NCBI GenBank assembly: GCA_014529385.2
Contig: CM043971.1
Span: 27,162,769 to 27,226,768, forward strand
DNA from: Adiantum capillus-veneris
Lineage: Eukaryota > Streptophyta > Polypodiopsida > Polypodiales > Pteridaceae
Direction: 5' to 3'
DNA length: 64,000 bases
Positions 46,897 through 60,987 of this stretch are shown here, in pieces; within the stretch, counting starts at the first letter, position 1, and each line of letters begins with the position of its first letter. The notes beneath the pieces were generated by a model. That model worked only from the letters and a program-made list of their open reading frames with translations. It made no database searches and was not told the origin of the DNA. The translations under genes and the position numbers were made by a program.

Positions 46897-49007
46897 GGTA
46901 TAAAATGGTAACCATCTTTTTGCAACATTTCTCAGCCTACTCAATGTCCTCTTCCTCATATGTGTATATATTTTTCTACGCTATTAAGTTATCTAGAGTA
47001 AATTTCCTCTCTTCGTTTAACCTTTGTGGCGACACATACATTGTACTCTTCCCAAGAATGTCACCTTAGTCATATATTTATATTACCACCCTTTTCTTTT
47101 TGCTTTGTAAATAAAAGTAAGCATATAATAACCAACTATATACCCCCAAACTTTCTTACCTCTTGTGAATTAGTAGTAGAAAAATAATATATCCATCTTC
47201 CACCCCTTATAGATAAATTCCCATGGAAATCAACTCTCCACTTGTCTTTACCAAAGATTATGGTCCCTATCTACAAGTCTTCTATGCCCCCTACATAGGT
47301 GGCCCAATATCCCTTAAGAATATACATATAGTTTCTCTCCTTTCAAAAAGACTCCAATTGTATATTCTTTTCACAAGCAAATAATATTGGGCCCTCCTCT
47401 ATTTGTTTAAGCATCATAGCCTTTTGAAAAAGCATGATTCCCCTTGGATGCATACAAGCAAAGGGCCCATACAAGAAGACTTTGAAGCAAAAGGTTCCCT
47501 AGCCTAGTGTGGACCTTCCAAACCGAATTCCTTGGTGCATGGGCATGAAGAATAGTCCAAATTCATATCAAACATGTTGAGAAGGTCAATTTTGCCTTTT
47601 GAAGCATGTCATTCCGAGCTACAGGTAAAAAGTTATGGTGAAAATAGTGTAAATCTGTCAGATTCGCAGCAAAAGGGAACTGTAAATCAAGTAAATCAAG
47701 AGAGTGAGATCTTATTTTTCCCCTACTCATCTTCTAGAAGAGCAATGAGTGTTCAAGGTCACTTGCATGTGATGGGACCAACCTAAAAATGCTTTCTAAA
47801 TGCCAAGACAGACAAGTTGAGATACCCCGCAGGAGCCACCCGTAGGGCCTCATGGTGGGGCCCACCTACATTATGCATCCCTATGGAGCCTTCACGGTCT
47901 AAAATGATATTTTTGGTGAATAAATAGTCCCTTTTATGTCCAATATTCAATGAGTGGTCAAAGGAAACTTAATTAGGTCTAATCACTTACTCTAATTAAG
48001 TGTAGCATAATCCCACTCCTACACAACTATAAATAGCCCCCCTTGGAGAGACTCAAGGACACACACACACCTATATTTTCAACTTCATGTTGTTTCTTGA
48101 TCAATAGTAGAGAAAACCCCAACTCTCCCTCTTTCACATCCTGCCTCCTAACCTTCCTCTTTGGAGGAAGTGCAACTCTATTCTCCACTCTTTCCATTCT
48201 ACAATCTCTTACTCCATCAACCCAATAAATCATTTGTAGCACCTCAATAACTTGTAAATACATCATGATCTCTCTCATGTTTATGTTAATGATCATGAAA
48301 TCATTTTCAAAACTTTCAAGTGTCGCAATTCGTGATGGTTAGCAAGCGTTGGTTCTCCCCTTAAAAGGTGTGCGAGAAATCAAGTAAGTGTTCTATTCTC
48401 AATTTACCATTGGTTTGTTTCTCCACACTTATTCAATTGGTCTAAAGAAATTTCTCACTCCAACTCTCTTTTGCTTCATTACATATGCATGTGGCTACCT
48501 CTCATGGTGATTTTATTTGTGTCACGGCATTGCATAGATGGAGATGAGCTCTCTATGCAAAGTGTGTTAGTTTGATGTAAGTGATTCTCTTGTGTGTTTG
48601 AGAGGCAAGTCTTGTGAGCATGATTTTTTTGATGAGTGCTTGAGAGAGGAAGAGTTTGGATGTATTATGGGTATTCTTATGGGGAGAAGGTGAATGCTAT
48701 TCCACAAATTGCATATTTCATTTTGATGCACGGCATTGGGTTGCATAATCGTTGATGGTGTTCAAGTGTCCAAAGTGTATATAGAGTAAGGGGGTTTTCA
48801 AAGTGTGTTGCTTGAGTGGGTGAGTGCAAGTGTCATTTTGATTGGTTTCCTTCTGCACTCCCAAAAGAAGGTGGTGCCCCAAGTAGTGTGCGTACCTCTT
48901 TACGAACATTTTGTGAGGGTAGGCCCATTGGTTTGGGTTTAGAGGCCCCATTTCAAAAAGCTCGCCCTCACCGGTGCATGCACAATTAGGTGCTTTAAAG
49001 GGTATGT
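46897..49007. mobile_element. ~2.1-kb insertion in integrase C (possible solo LTR)
   Basis: GGTGAGT occurs on both sides (46,890-46,896 and 49,008-49,014) and the integrase reading resumes after it, so this is an insertion with a 5-7 bp target duplication. No coding sequence. A good TATA box lies at 48,028, followed by leader-like sequence. That suggests a solo LTR, but TG...CA ends are not evident. Confidence 0.6.
48028..48035 (+). promoter_or_regulatory. TATA box (TATAAATA) inside the insertion
   Basis: ACTATAAATAGCCCCCCTTGG context; 1130 bases into the insert. Confidence 0.5.
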
Positions 49008-49014
49008 GGTGAGT

Positions 49015-49410
49015 CAATTCCACTCAACAAGGAGTTCTACAGGATCTGATAGCCAGTTTGGAGGCTTTGCAGATGGACAGAGAGGCAGCAACAGATTACT
49101 ATGTGAAGCAGAGAGAGAAGCGGGTTGCCAAATTCAATCAGAACCTACCATACACGAGGATAGAAGAAGGAGACCTGGTCATGAAGTATGAAAGCTACCT
49201 AGATTTCACGTTCTAGAAGAAATTCAAGAAGAAGTGGAGAGGTCCGTATAAAGTGAAAAGACCTTTCCAAATGGGACCTATCAATTGGTAAGAGCAAATA
49301 GCAAGATTCTTAGGAACGGGGTGAACGGTGTGCAGATCAAGTTGTATTTTGAAAGAGATCTAGTGCCTGAGGTGCATCAGATTGTAGCCAAGGGGGGTGG
49401 GCAGCCCACC
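49015..49410 (+). pseudogene. Integrase tail of element C
   Basis: Reads VLQDLIASLEALQMDREAAT, YYVKQREKRVAKFNQNLPYT, EEGDLVMKYESYLDFTF and KKFKKKWRGPYKVKRPFQMG, the usual C-terminal part of gypsy integrase, in frames different from the upstream half. It ends near VAKGGGQPT. Confidence 0.8.
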
Positions 49411-51444
<2,034 letters not shown>

Positions 51445-52256
51445 AAGATACCAAATCAAGGTGCCAGATGGACCAATTGAAGTGTAGTTTCCAAAGTTGA
51501 AGGGCCCCCCTATAAAAGTCAAATTTTAATTAAATTAGGGTCTTGTTTTGTGCTATTTGAAGCCTGCAAAGTGGAATTCTCTTACATACCTATCCCTTTG
51601 TACCTTTCTCTTTGAAAATGACCATGGTGATGGCAGTGCAAACATGTGTACATTCATTTTGAAGTGCAATCAAGCTAGTGTTGCCCCGTCTCATTTTTGT
51701 TCCCCCTTCCCCCCTTCTCTTTCTTATTTTTGTGCCAGAAGTGTGGAAGTGTGTGCCCCCCGGGGAATCCCCATCCCCGAGCAAACAAAAAACCGAGCGA
51801 GATAGGTTAGATAAGCGAACTTGTTGTATCTTACTTTGTTTATAACAAAGATCCATAATGTTAATTTGTTCGCAAACGTAAATGGAAAATTTAAGAGAGG
51901 CACTTGAACTAACCTAGCCACCAAAAAACTGACAAAAGAAATTGAATGAAGAACATAACCCCAATCTTCAATAAGATTATGTAGCAAACCTGTTGCATCT
52001 TACATTGTTTAAAACAAAATAGTGTTCATTTTTTTACAAACACATATGAAATTTACAAGAAACTATTAATAGAATGCACTCTCAAAACTTGTGTTGATCT
52101 CTCACAAACTAGGGCTTATCATAAGTAGACAAAATACCGCTAGGGCTTATCATAGGGCTGATCTCTCACAAACTAGGGCTTATCATAAGTAGACAAAACA
52201 CCGCTGCATTTCAAACTACATACCACACAAAGCCTTTACATCTAGAGGCACTTTAA
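51445..52256. repeat. Gene-free region with two short direct duplications
   Basis: 51,822-51,900 and 51,985-52,065 are diverged copies (GTTG-ATCTTAC-TTGTTTA-AACAAA). A ~45-base block (CTAGGGCTTATCATAAGTAGACAAAA) is partly triplicated at 52,080-52,205; only the first part is given here. It may be the 3' end of the neighbouring transposon. Confidence 0.6.
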
Positions 52257-53102
52257 CTATTGTTGCACATTTGGCCGCAATCCTCCCAAAGCTTGAAATA
52301 GCTCCACCTTCGTTAGGGCTGCTTGGTGCATGAACTCATGGGCATGAGAGTCCAAACCCAAAATTTGGAGAAACACATAGTAAATATGCTTGCATGGCAC
52401 ATATGTCAACCTCTTGGACTCTCTCTTTTGGAAGTTCTCACATGTACATCTTGGAAAATCAAACAATGTCACAGAGTATGAAACTCCCTTTGCCCTTGAC
52501 CCCTCTGTGCTAATGTAGAAAACATGTGTTTCATTGCACACAACAATAACCTCTTTCACTAATGTTGCTGCCATGCATTTTCCAATATCAATTCTGGTCT
52601 GAAATTCTTTTGTCAGCTTTGAGCGCCATTTAATAACCTTGCCATCCCTGTATTTGGGCCGAAAGGCACTTGTAACTCTATTTGCTGCTCGAATGCCCCC
52701 ATTCACAGTTGCTCTTTCTACCCCATGTTGTTGTTGAAGTACAAATCCATTTGCTTGGAGTTGTTCTGCCTCATGTGGTAGTAGATTTGTACCCTCTGTG
52801 ACCCTCCAAACCCCTGGTGCAGGTCCGGGTGGCCCCACCACCATGTCATGAATCTTCCATGTGTGCATGTTACTAGCATTGCAGAACCATACATAACCCT
52901 CAACAATCCCCCCAGGCTTTGATCCTGACGAGGGATATTTTATTTGACCCCAAAAGCACGGTGCAGCTACCCCAGAATTAATATTAGGGGAGCCTTGATT
53001 AATGAATCGTCCACATCTATCTGTTTGATCTTGCAAAATTCCAAAACGTGTCATTTTACGTCCAAGTTCAGTTCTCCCCCATACCGTTTTTGCAACAGTC
53101 AC
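52257..53102 (-). CDS. SWIM zinc-finger exon of DDE (Mutator-like) transposase
   Basis: A 281-residue open frame. The central part has TAFRPKYRDGKVIKW-like text and GYVWFCNASNMHTWKIHDMV. Near residue 225 is FPRCTCENFQKRESKRLTYV followed by PCKHIYYVF: a CxC...CxH SWIM zinc finger, which usually sits after the DDE core in Mutator-like transposases. Ends TAA at 52,257. It continues the frames above on the same strand. Confidence 0.75.
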   Translation of the reverse strand: MTVAKTVWGRTELGRKMTRFGILQDQTDRCGRFINQGSPNINSGVAAPCFWGQIKYPSSGSKPGGIVEGYVWFCNASNMHTWKIHDMVVGPPGPAPGVWRVTEGTNLLPHEAEQLQANGFVLQQQHGVERATVNGGIRAANRVTSAFRPKYRDGKVIKWRSKLTKEFQTRIDIGKCMAATLVKEVIVVCNETHVFYISTEGSRAKGVSYSVTLFDFPRCTCENFQKRESKRLTYVPCKHIYYVFLQILGLDSHAHEFMHQAALTKVELFQALGGLRPNVQQ

Positions 53103-53272
53103 CTCAGGTCAATACTTTGTTTCCCCATGTGCACGTGCATACTTTGTTCTACCAATGGGTTAAGTGATTGTGACATACTCGGGCCTGTGGCTATCATCCT
53201 CTAGCACAACACCAACATCCACAAAGATTGGTCTCTTTTTCTTTACAATCTTCTCCCTTATATTTGACCTAT

Positions 53273-53739
53273 TCATCTCTGGACTTTGAAAGCCCATTTC
53301 GTCCATTGAGCAGTGTGTAAGATTGACCAACTTCGTTGCAGCCGAGGCAGTGGATGAATGCTGTAAAACTCTTTGCGCAAGGTCTTGTATTCCGGGACCA
53401 CTACATGTCTTTGCACCTTAAGGTATGCATTGTACTTAACACTTTGTAGTACAACCATTGCCATATCTGCTCCTGAGGCTTCATATAAACTAATTTTCTC
53501 TTTGAAACCAAAGCATGCCCACATGCTAGCATGTTTACACTCAGGCAAGTTAGTGTTTGGCACAAAAATGCTAGACTCATCTTGCATAACAAATCTTCCT
53601 CTCCAATGTGAAACTCTGATATCCCACCAAGCCAACCATGTCTCCAAACATGAAAGTTCACCATCAACGGGATGCCCTGCTCTCCAAAAGCGATGAATCT
53701 CTCCTTTGCAAATATCTGCTCGATTCTCTGATGGTGCAT
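53273..53739 (-). pseudogene. DDE transposase, segment between core and SWIM finger
   Basis: 53,739-53,640 (FAKERFIAFGEQGIPLM, NFHVWRHGWLG) and 53,647-53,273 (METWLAWWDIRVSHWRGRFV, EASGADMAMVVLQSVKYNAY) lie in different frames but read as one protein, so there is a frameshift near 53,640. Trp/Tyr-rich helical region typical of such transposases. Confidence 0.6.
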
Positions 53740-53740
53740 T

Positions 53741-55440
53741 TCACCATTTTCGGCATTTAATTTTGTGTTCCTCTTGTGAGGAAGGTTTGATACACTTAGT
53801 AGTATGTCGGATCATGGATTTCTCCCAATGAGACATGCAAGACGTTTCCTTATATGGTACAACCTTGTTGGGACCCCCAAAGTAAACTGTTCTAATTGCT
53901 ATCCAATTTGCATTAGCCTCATCGGACATGAAACCTCTGAACTCAGGCTTATCAAATCCTTGATCTTGAACCACCTTATTGAGCATCTTCCAAAAATCTA
54001 TCTGTGCAAACTTATTCTCCACAGTAAACTCACATGTTGCGATTGTCATAAGTTCACGAACAAATGGATCATAAACGTGTGCAGACATTGTGGGCCATCC
54101 TTGCACACGACGCACATGATCAAAGTGTATCCACATCTGCTCAAGATTTCCACCCGGACGCATTCGATTAACCACATCAACTCCACTTCCTGGCCCAATT
54201 ATTGACATCTTGAACACATGTGGTTGTTGGGCATTTCCAAGTTGACCAGGGAAGAGAACATCATGTATATATGGATACCTACTCTTACTCTTCAAGTCAA
54301 GCACTGTTTCTAAGCCTTTTGCACTTATATTTTTTGATCTTTTGGCGCATTCCAAGCTTCGTTCAATCCTTCGTCTACTTGACAAAGGTGTGATTGTGTC
54401 CAGAAATTCAACAAACTCACAATCTTCAATATATTCGATGTTGTCTGCATTTTCCATTACAAGCTTTCCCATGATCATATCCTGAGCAGTCATGCGCTCG
54501 AGCTGTTTGGCTGTAGTGAATGGTTCTTGAGTAGCACGAGCTTGAAGCACTGATGCTACTTTTTTCTCATTTAGTCTTGACCTCCCTTCCGCACAAGGAT
54601 GTTGATGCTCACCTAGATGCAGCACACAATGGATCCACTTTTGTTTCTCCCTTGGCATACAATAATAAATAACTCCAAGACAGGTTGCCACACACTCTGG
54701 CATTTCAGAGCAATGATTGCATGTCAAGGTGCCATATTCAGGTGTTAGCATGCCTTTTGGAAATGACTTTGAAAGCCGGCCTCGCCAATGAACCTCATTG
54801 TAGAGTCCTGTCCTCGAGTAATATGGACAATCAATGTTGACACAACATAAGTGACCCGAGCATCGACTGAACCTAATGACCCCTGGAAAGGTATCACTGC
54901 TACAGGTGACATATTCAGTCCACATGTGTCTATCATGTCTGTGTTCCATCCCAATCATTCCATTAGCATGACCTAGAGAGGGCAACTCAAATGCAACATA
55001 TCCATCATAAAACGCTGGAAGCTCTTGAACTTAATGATATCTTTAGCTTGTTTCAGGGCCAAGTACAAGTTGCTCTGCAAAGGCATTGAGCGTATAATAT
55101 CAAGTACGCTAGAGCAGCCATGTGACTCGGCATCTGATTCTAAATCGACAATTATTGGAGGAGCCTTAATTCCATTGTCATGTTCAAGAATTGTCAAGAG
55201 AACCTTCAAGAACTGACAGACATCATGATTCAGAAGGAAGACCTCTTCACCACTAATAGACTCAGTAACTTCCATTTTTACCTGTCCTCCACTTAGTGTA
55301 AGTGGATGTAAAGTAAACGCATTAGTTAGCTCAAAATGCTGTTTCACAGAAGAGACAGAAAGCGCATATGTGCTGCCTTCAAAAATAAGGACAAGCTTTT
55401 GACCAACTTGTGGCCCGAATACTGTAATGTGCCTAGACAT
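53741..55440 (-). pseudogene. DDE (Mutator-like) transposase, N-terminus and core
   Basis: Begins MSRHITVFGPQVGQKL at 55,440. After a frameshift near 55,000 it reads MEHRHDRHMWTEYVTCSSDT and a zinc-binding FLYWCH/GCM-like part (CSGHLCCVNIDCPYYSR; CNHCSEMPECVATC; GEHQHPC). A helical domain and the core region follow: FRGFMSDEANANWIAIRTVY, with the Asp of MSDE a candidate catalytic residue, and ETSCMSHWEKSMIRHTTK. I recall this family as abundant in ferns and mosses. The terminal inverted repeats were not located. Together with 53,273-53,739 and 52,257-53,102 it would give a protein of about 950 residues, broken at three places at least. Confidence 0.65.
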
Positions 55441-55449
55441 TGGAAGCAA

Positions 55450-57186
55450 TCGTCTTAGAGAAGTTAAGGTTACTAATTAAGTTTCAAATGAAAGTGAGTG
55501 CAGAGTTGTCACAAGAGCAGAATAATAGAGATAGACAGAAAAAAGGTAGAGAAAGAGATCTTTGTATTGATAGAGTTTTGATAAAACAGAGGAGCAATAA
55601 AAAATATGGGCGCACTCCGTTGTACGGAGCTCGAACCTCCCGATCACCCCCGAGCTTCAGTCCGCTTGCATGCAGCGTCTCAATCGTACTCGCACTCTCA
55701 ATTGCACTCGGACTCGCACTCGCACTCATAGAACAGGAGACCAGTGTATGATCCCAAAAACGCACCACCGTCTTCTGTTCTGATTTTTCCTTGAAAAGAA
55801 TGCAACCTCTCAAAAAAGCCGCTTTTCTATTTTTGGCGTTCGATCGACTCGACTTGCACACCAAGTATACCTGCGAGAATAAGATAAGAACGTGATCGTG
55901 AAGCGATCCGTAAAGGTTAGATTTTGAAGTTTTCAGTTGTCTTCAACTGAACATAACTCCCAAACGGAGCCAAAACAGCCCAAGTCTGTGTCACACAATC
56001 TTGTTGCCCTCGTCGTGCTCTTCGACGGCTATGTGATGGAAAATTTCCATAGCCTGCTCTGATTTTCTGAAAATCAAACTGCAAAATAACATTTTCTACA
56101 AAAACGATGCAAAAACAGCAAATCCAACTTTTTTCTTAATCTTTGGCCCTCAATGAGCATCAAAAAATCAAAATCTCTAAAGACTCAGAGAACCAAAGTT
56201 GTTCCTTATAACACAGGATTCAATCGCTTCATACATCACTTTTCCAAAATCCCTCGTTAACACCTTCAAAAATGCCCCAGAAAGTGCCTTTCGAATCAAA
56301 AAAATTTATTGGACGAAAACAATCCACACATCCTTCTACACAGTGGACCAACTTTAAAACGATCAAAACTTATTGCTAAAACACTTCAAAAACAAGTCCT
56401 GTTACAAGAGTCTAGACTGAAAAATAACATCAGCTACAGATAGTAGTCGTTATTTCGGGTGTCATTCTCCAAAAAGCGGTGTAGACGGCTTGCATTCATA
56501 AAACATGATCACCGAAACGTTAAGAAAATCCGGTTCAAAATCTAAAAAAATCAATAAAATCTTGTCAATGAGTAAAAATCTGTAAAATCTAGTAAAATTG
56601 GTCCTCTAAGTAACTTGACTTATGCCAAAATCTTTTAAAATTTTAATAATTACTTAGTAAGCCTAATGAGGTTTTGCCAAACGAAGCCCATACATTGAGC
56701 CACGTGGATGAATCACCACCTTACGATGCCAGAAGAAAAAGCAACGCAGTGCATTGCCTCCTACTACTTTATGAATTTACTAATGCTTGTCACTCTATTA
56801 AAAGGCCAAGGGACTTATAATAGATGTATCCTGCAAAATGAGGGATAGTGTCGGTGAGAAAAGTACTTTGAACTATTGTATGCCACAGATCGAGACCCTT
56901 TGAAATATGGAGGTTTTATACTCCTAGAATGTATACCTCACTGTGTCGATCACAAATGATCTCTATTGCCAGAGGTTCTTGGGCATGTCTCCTATTGTAA
57001 TGAGATTGTTTTTGTTTGACATGTATGTCTTTGCGGATGAGATGTGTGTGTTCTTAAATGTATACTTCTTAAATGTATGCATGCCTCTGTGAAATGCGAT
57101 CTCTCTGAGGTTCCTTTGTTGCGCGCGTGCGTGGAGGTCCTTCTACGTGCGTGCTTGCATTTTCTCTATTGCGCGTGCGTGCGAGG
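55450..57186. other. Gene-free region
   Basis: No convincing coding or repeat structure; AT-rich, with a GC-rich change near 57,100 (GCGCGCGTGCGTGG). The right end of the neighbouring transposon is likely in its first few hundred bases but was not identified. Confidence 0.45.
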
Positions 57187-57535
57187 AGATACAAATATCT
57201 ACCCGTAGGAGCGCGTGCCAGTGCGCGGTAGTTCAGGCAGGTACACAGCGAACGAGCTTGTCTCTTGCTGCTCTACACAAGGCCAGCGCAGGCAGGTCAG
57301 GCATGTCCGATTTCAGCTAGTTCAGGCGCAGCAAGTGCTGCAGCGTTCAGGCAGTCCGATTTCAGGCAGGTTCTGGCAGTCCGATTTCAGGCAAGTTCAG
57401 GCAGTCCGATTTCAGGCACGTTCAAGCGCAGCAGGTCAGCGTTCAGTCGAACTGATTTAGGTGCAGACTGGTTCAGCGCAGGCGAGTTCAGATAGCCGTA
57501 GGAGCGCGCGTTGGTGCGCGGTGGTTCAGGTAGCT
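57187..57535. repeat. GC-rich short repeats upstream of the ParB-like gene
   Basis: CGTAGGAGCGCG-G followed by GTGCGCGGT-GTTCAGG occurs at about 57,206 and 57,500. Between them TCAGGCAGTCCGATT recurs about four times with ~25-base spacing. Confidence 0.8.
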
Positions 57536-58353
57536 TACATTCAGCGACAAGCTCAGCAGGTCCGTGGATTCCGGTTTCAAAAGAGTGTGGTTTCTGGCTT
57601 TAGAAAGGGCTTTGAGAGGTGTGATTGAGAACGGATTGACAATGGCTGATCAAAACTCCGCGTTGACTCGAAGGGGTCGTCCACCTACAAGGTACTCAAT
57701 GATGCTCAATGCAAACTTTGGTCTTTAAAATTGTATGATTCTTTTCTTTGAAAGTGATGAGTAAACTCCGAGCTTAATGCATCCTGAACTTAGCTTAACA
57801 TTTCCCTTCTATATTAGCTTGGCCTTGTTTGCATATTTAAGCATTTGAATAATTACATCTTTTTGATGGCATAGAAACACTCTACTTGTCATAGAAACAA
57901 TAGTTGATCGTTTACTATAACTAGTACTTGTCTCACAAATGTGAAGAGGGTGTATACACTATGATGACTACTAGTATATGTGCGTGAGTACTATCTTTCT
58001 GACAAATAAAACAATAGCCAACAGGAATATAAACCATTTACTTTATTTGCATATGCATTGTCTTATGATATTTGTACTAAATTTGTTGCTTAATGTGTTG
58101 CTTCATAAATTATGTTTATGAAAGAATTTTAAAGACCAAAAAATTTCAAATGAGAAGCCGTTATGGGCTATAGTATTTTTTGAAATAATGCTCTATGTAC
58201 AAAGGTAGCTCTGTCCATTTTTTTTTAAGATTTCTATTGTGTTTTATTCCAATATGGTGCCCTATATAATTTGACTCTTTTGTAAAATTATTGTCTCCAT
58301 GTTTTTTGTTGATGTTGATACAGCCCGAAACCGCGTGGAAGATCACGAAGGGG

Positions 58354-58495
58354 TGTTGAAGGAGAAGGAGAGAACACAGAAGTAGAACCCCAAAGTGTGT
58401 AGAATATACACATGAGATGATGTATATATAGAGGGGACCTGGGTGCCATATATAGAGAAGCCATATATTGAGTAGCTTCACATATAAGCTCAACA
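58354..58495 (-). repeat. LTR of copy 2 (3' LTR in element sense)
   Basis: 142 bp; nearly identical to 60,846-60,987 (LTR pair differs at very few sites), implying a recent insertion. Confidence 0.9.
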
Positions 58496-59199
58496 CCCCC
58501 GCTCAAATAAGGGTCCCTAACTGTGGATGAAAAAACCCTTGGGGGATCAAAGAAAAAACCCACAGCTCTATATACACCCACCGTTATATTATAAAAATCA
58601 TTAAATATACAAATGTTTACGAGGAGCTACATCACTCCTTTTACAATGAATGTTTTATGAGGAGTTACATTACTCCTATCCTATCAAATACAATAATGAA
58701 TACAAAGGTTCAATAAAGAGGTATAAAAGCTATCGATTAGCTTGTAATCAAAAGTGTCTCCGTGAATCTGCTGTGTAGCTTGTCATCAATATCGCATCAC
58801 CAAACATGTCTTCATGTTGTCATCAATATGGCATCACCAAACATATCTTCATAAATCTTTTATTGTCACCAAGTTTGTCTTCATAAAATCAATTCTTTGA
58901 TCAATCCTACATAGATCATAGACTCCAAAAAGAACATGTCATGAAAATTATTAGCATCGTTAATGAAATAATTACATTCACAATGCCATAAGAGATGGTT
59001 CGCGACACCACTCTTTTGACGACATATATACGCACGACAACATATGGTACATAAAGTATAAACGTAAAAGTACAAAATGTGTGATTACGTGATACAAATG
59101 ATATGTGTATATACTACATAAAACAACATTTATCAATGTAGTGATCAATGAATACCATCAAAGTATTAACAAAATATCATCATTATATCAATAAAAATG

Positions 59200-59600
59200 A
59201 ATAAATGACCATGGTATCAACGAAAAGCATCATGATATCACCGAGAATAATCATTGTATCAACGAAACAACATTATGGCATCACCGAGAATAACCATGGT
59301 ATCAACGAAACATCATCATGGCATCACCGAGAATAACCATGGTATCAACGAAAACAACATCATGGTATCACCGAGAATAACCATGGTATCAACAAAACAT
59401 CATCATGGTATCAACAAAAATCACCATGGAATCAACGAAACAACATCATGGCATCACCGAGAATAACCATGGTATCAACGAAACATCATCATGGCATCAC
59501 CGAGAATAACCATGGTATCAATGAAATATCATCATGGCACCACCGAGAATAACCATGGTATCAATGACATATCATCATGGTATCAACGAAAATCACCATG
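59200..59600. repeat. ~43-bp tandem array in copy 2
   Basis: Same half-units as in copy 1 (ATGGTATCAACGAAACA, ATGGCATCACCGAGAATA). Confidence 0.85.
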
Positions 59601-59889
59601 ACCAAAGTATTAACAAATCATCATCATGGTACCATCAAAATCACTATGGTATCAATGAGAAATTATCAATAAAACGACGTAAACTATATCTCTAAAAGAA
59701 TAATTATACGAGAATCAATGAACGAGTATATCATATAACAAAAGATCATGTACCAACAGTAGCTCGATAGAATTTGGACGATCATCAACGGCTCGACTGA
59801 ATCGGAACGATGTGTAACTGGCTTCTGCAGCAAAGTTACGTCAGTAACAAATATATGATTGATGAAGAAAAATATAATTGAGAAGTTTT

Positions 59890-60835
59890 CAATTATGAGA
59901 AAAATCAAAAGCAAAAAGTAAAATTTTGATTTTCAAACATATTCGCAGTCCGAGACGATAACCCAAAATCGGTGTAGAATTTAGAGAAACTTCCTTCTGC
60001 AAAGTTATAGACCACATCGATTTCGGTCTCCCATAGCGGGTAGTTTCTTCTGCAAAGTTGTAGAACACATCGATTCCGGTCTCTCACGCGGGTAGTTTCT
60101 GCAAAATCATTTTCAATAAGTAGAAAAATAAAAAACAAAAAACGGAAATTGCTTTTTATGTATGTACGCAGTCCGCGAACGATAACTCAAAATCGGTGCA
60201 GAATTTGAAAACACTTCCTTCTGCAAAGTTGTAGACCACATCCATTTCGGTCTCCTACGCGGGTAGTTTCTGCAAAATCGTTTTCAATTAGCAAAAAAAA
60301 ATCAAAAACAAAAAGCATAAGTTGCTTTTCAGGTATGTACGCAGCCCGCGAACGATAACTCAAAATCGGTGCCGAATTTGAAAACACTTCCTTCTGCAAA
60401 GTTGTAGACCACAATGATTTCGGTCTCCATGGCGGGTAGTTTCTGCAAAATCGTTTCCAATTAGCGAAAAAATTAAAAACAAAAAGCGGAAGTTACTTTT
60501 TAGGTATGTACGCAGTCCGCGAACAATAACTCAAAATCGGTGCAGAATTTGAAAAAACTTCCTTCTGCAAAGTTGTAGACCACATTGATTCCGGTCTCTT
60601 ACGCGGATAGTTTCTGCAAAATCGTTTCCAATTAGCAGAAAAATCAAAAACAAAACGCGGAAGCTGTTTTTCAGGTATGTACGCAGTCCGTGAACGATAA
60701 CTCAAAATCGGTGCAGAATTTGAAGAAACTTCCTTCTGCAAAGTTGTAGACCACATCGATTTCGATCCCTTTAGAGAGTAGTTTCTGCAAAATCGATTTT
60801 GATCAGGAGAAAAATCAAAAACAAAAACGTACTGC
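59890..60835. repeat. ~170-bp tandem array in copy 2
   Basis: Five to six units with CGCAGTCCGCGAACGATAA; spacing 168-174 bases between later units (60,168; 60,342; 60,510; 60,680). Confidence 0.85.
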
Positions 60836-60845
60836 TCTGATACCA
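60831..60845 (-). other. Primer-binding site of copy 2
   Basis: Minus strand TGGTATCAGAGCAGT directly adjoining the LTR. Confidence 0.85.
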
Positions 60846-60987
60846 TGTTGAAGGAGAAGGAGAGAACACAGAAGTAGAACCCCAAAGTGTGTAGAATACA
60901 CACATGAGATGATGTATATATAGAGGGGACCTGGGTGCCATATATAGAGAAGCCATATATTGAGTAGCTTCACATATAAGCTCAACA
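60846..60987 (-). repeat. LTR of copy 2 (5' LTR in element sense)
   Basis: 142 bp, contains CTCTATATATAC (TATA-like) on the minus strand. Confidence 0.9.

Larger units (their letters stand above)
58354..60987 (-). mobile_element. Non-coding LTR element, copy 2 (inside exon 2)
   Basis: LTRs of 142 bp at 58,354-58,495 and 60,846-60,987, with TGTTGA...CTCAACA ends. Target-site duplication AGGGG at 58,349-58,353 and 60,988-60,992. PBS TGGTATCAGAGCAGT on the minus strand (60,831-60,845), PPT AGCGGGGG. Same interior as copy 1: ~43-bp array (59,200-59,600) and ~170-bp array (59,890-60,835). No coding capacity. Confidence 0.92.
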
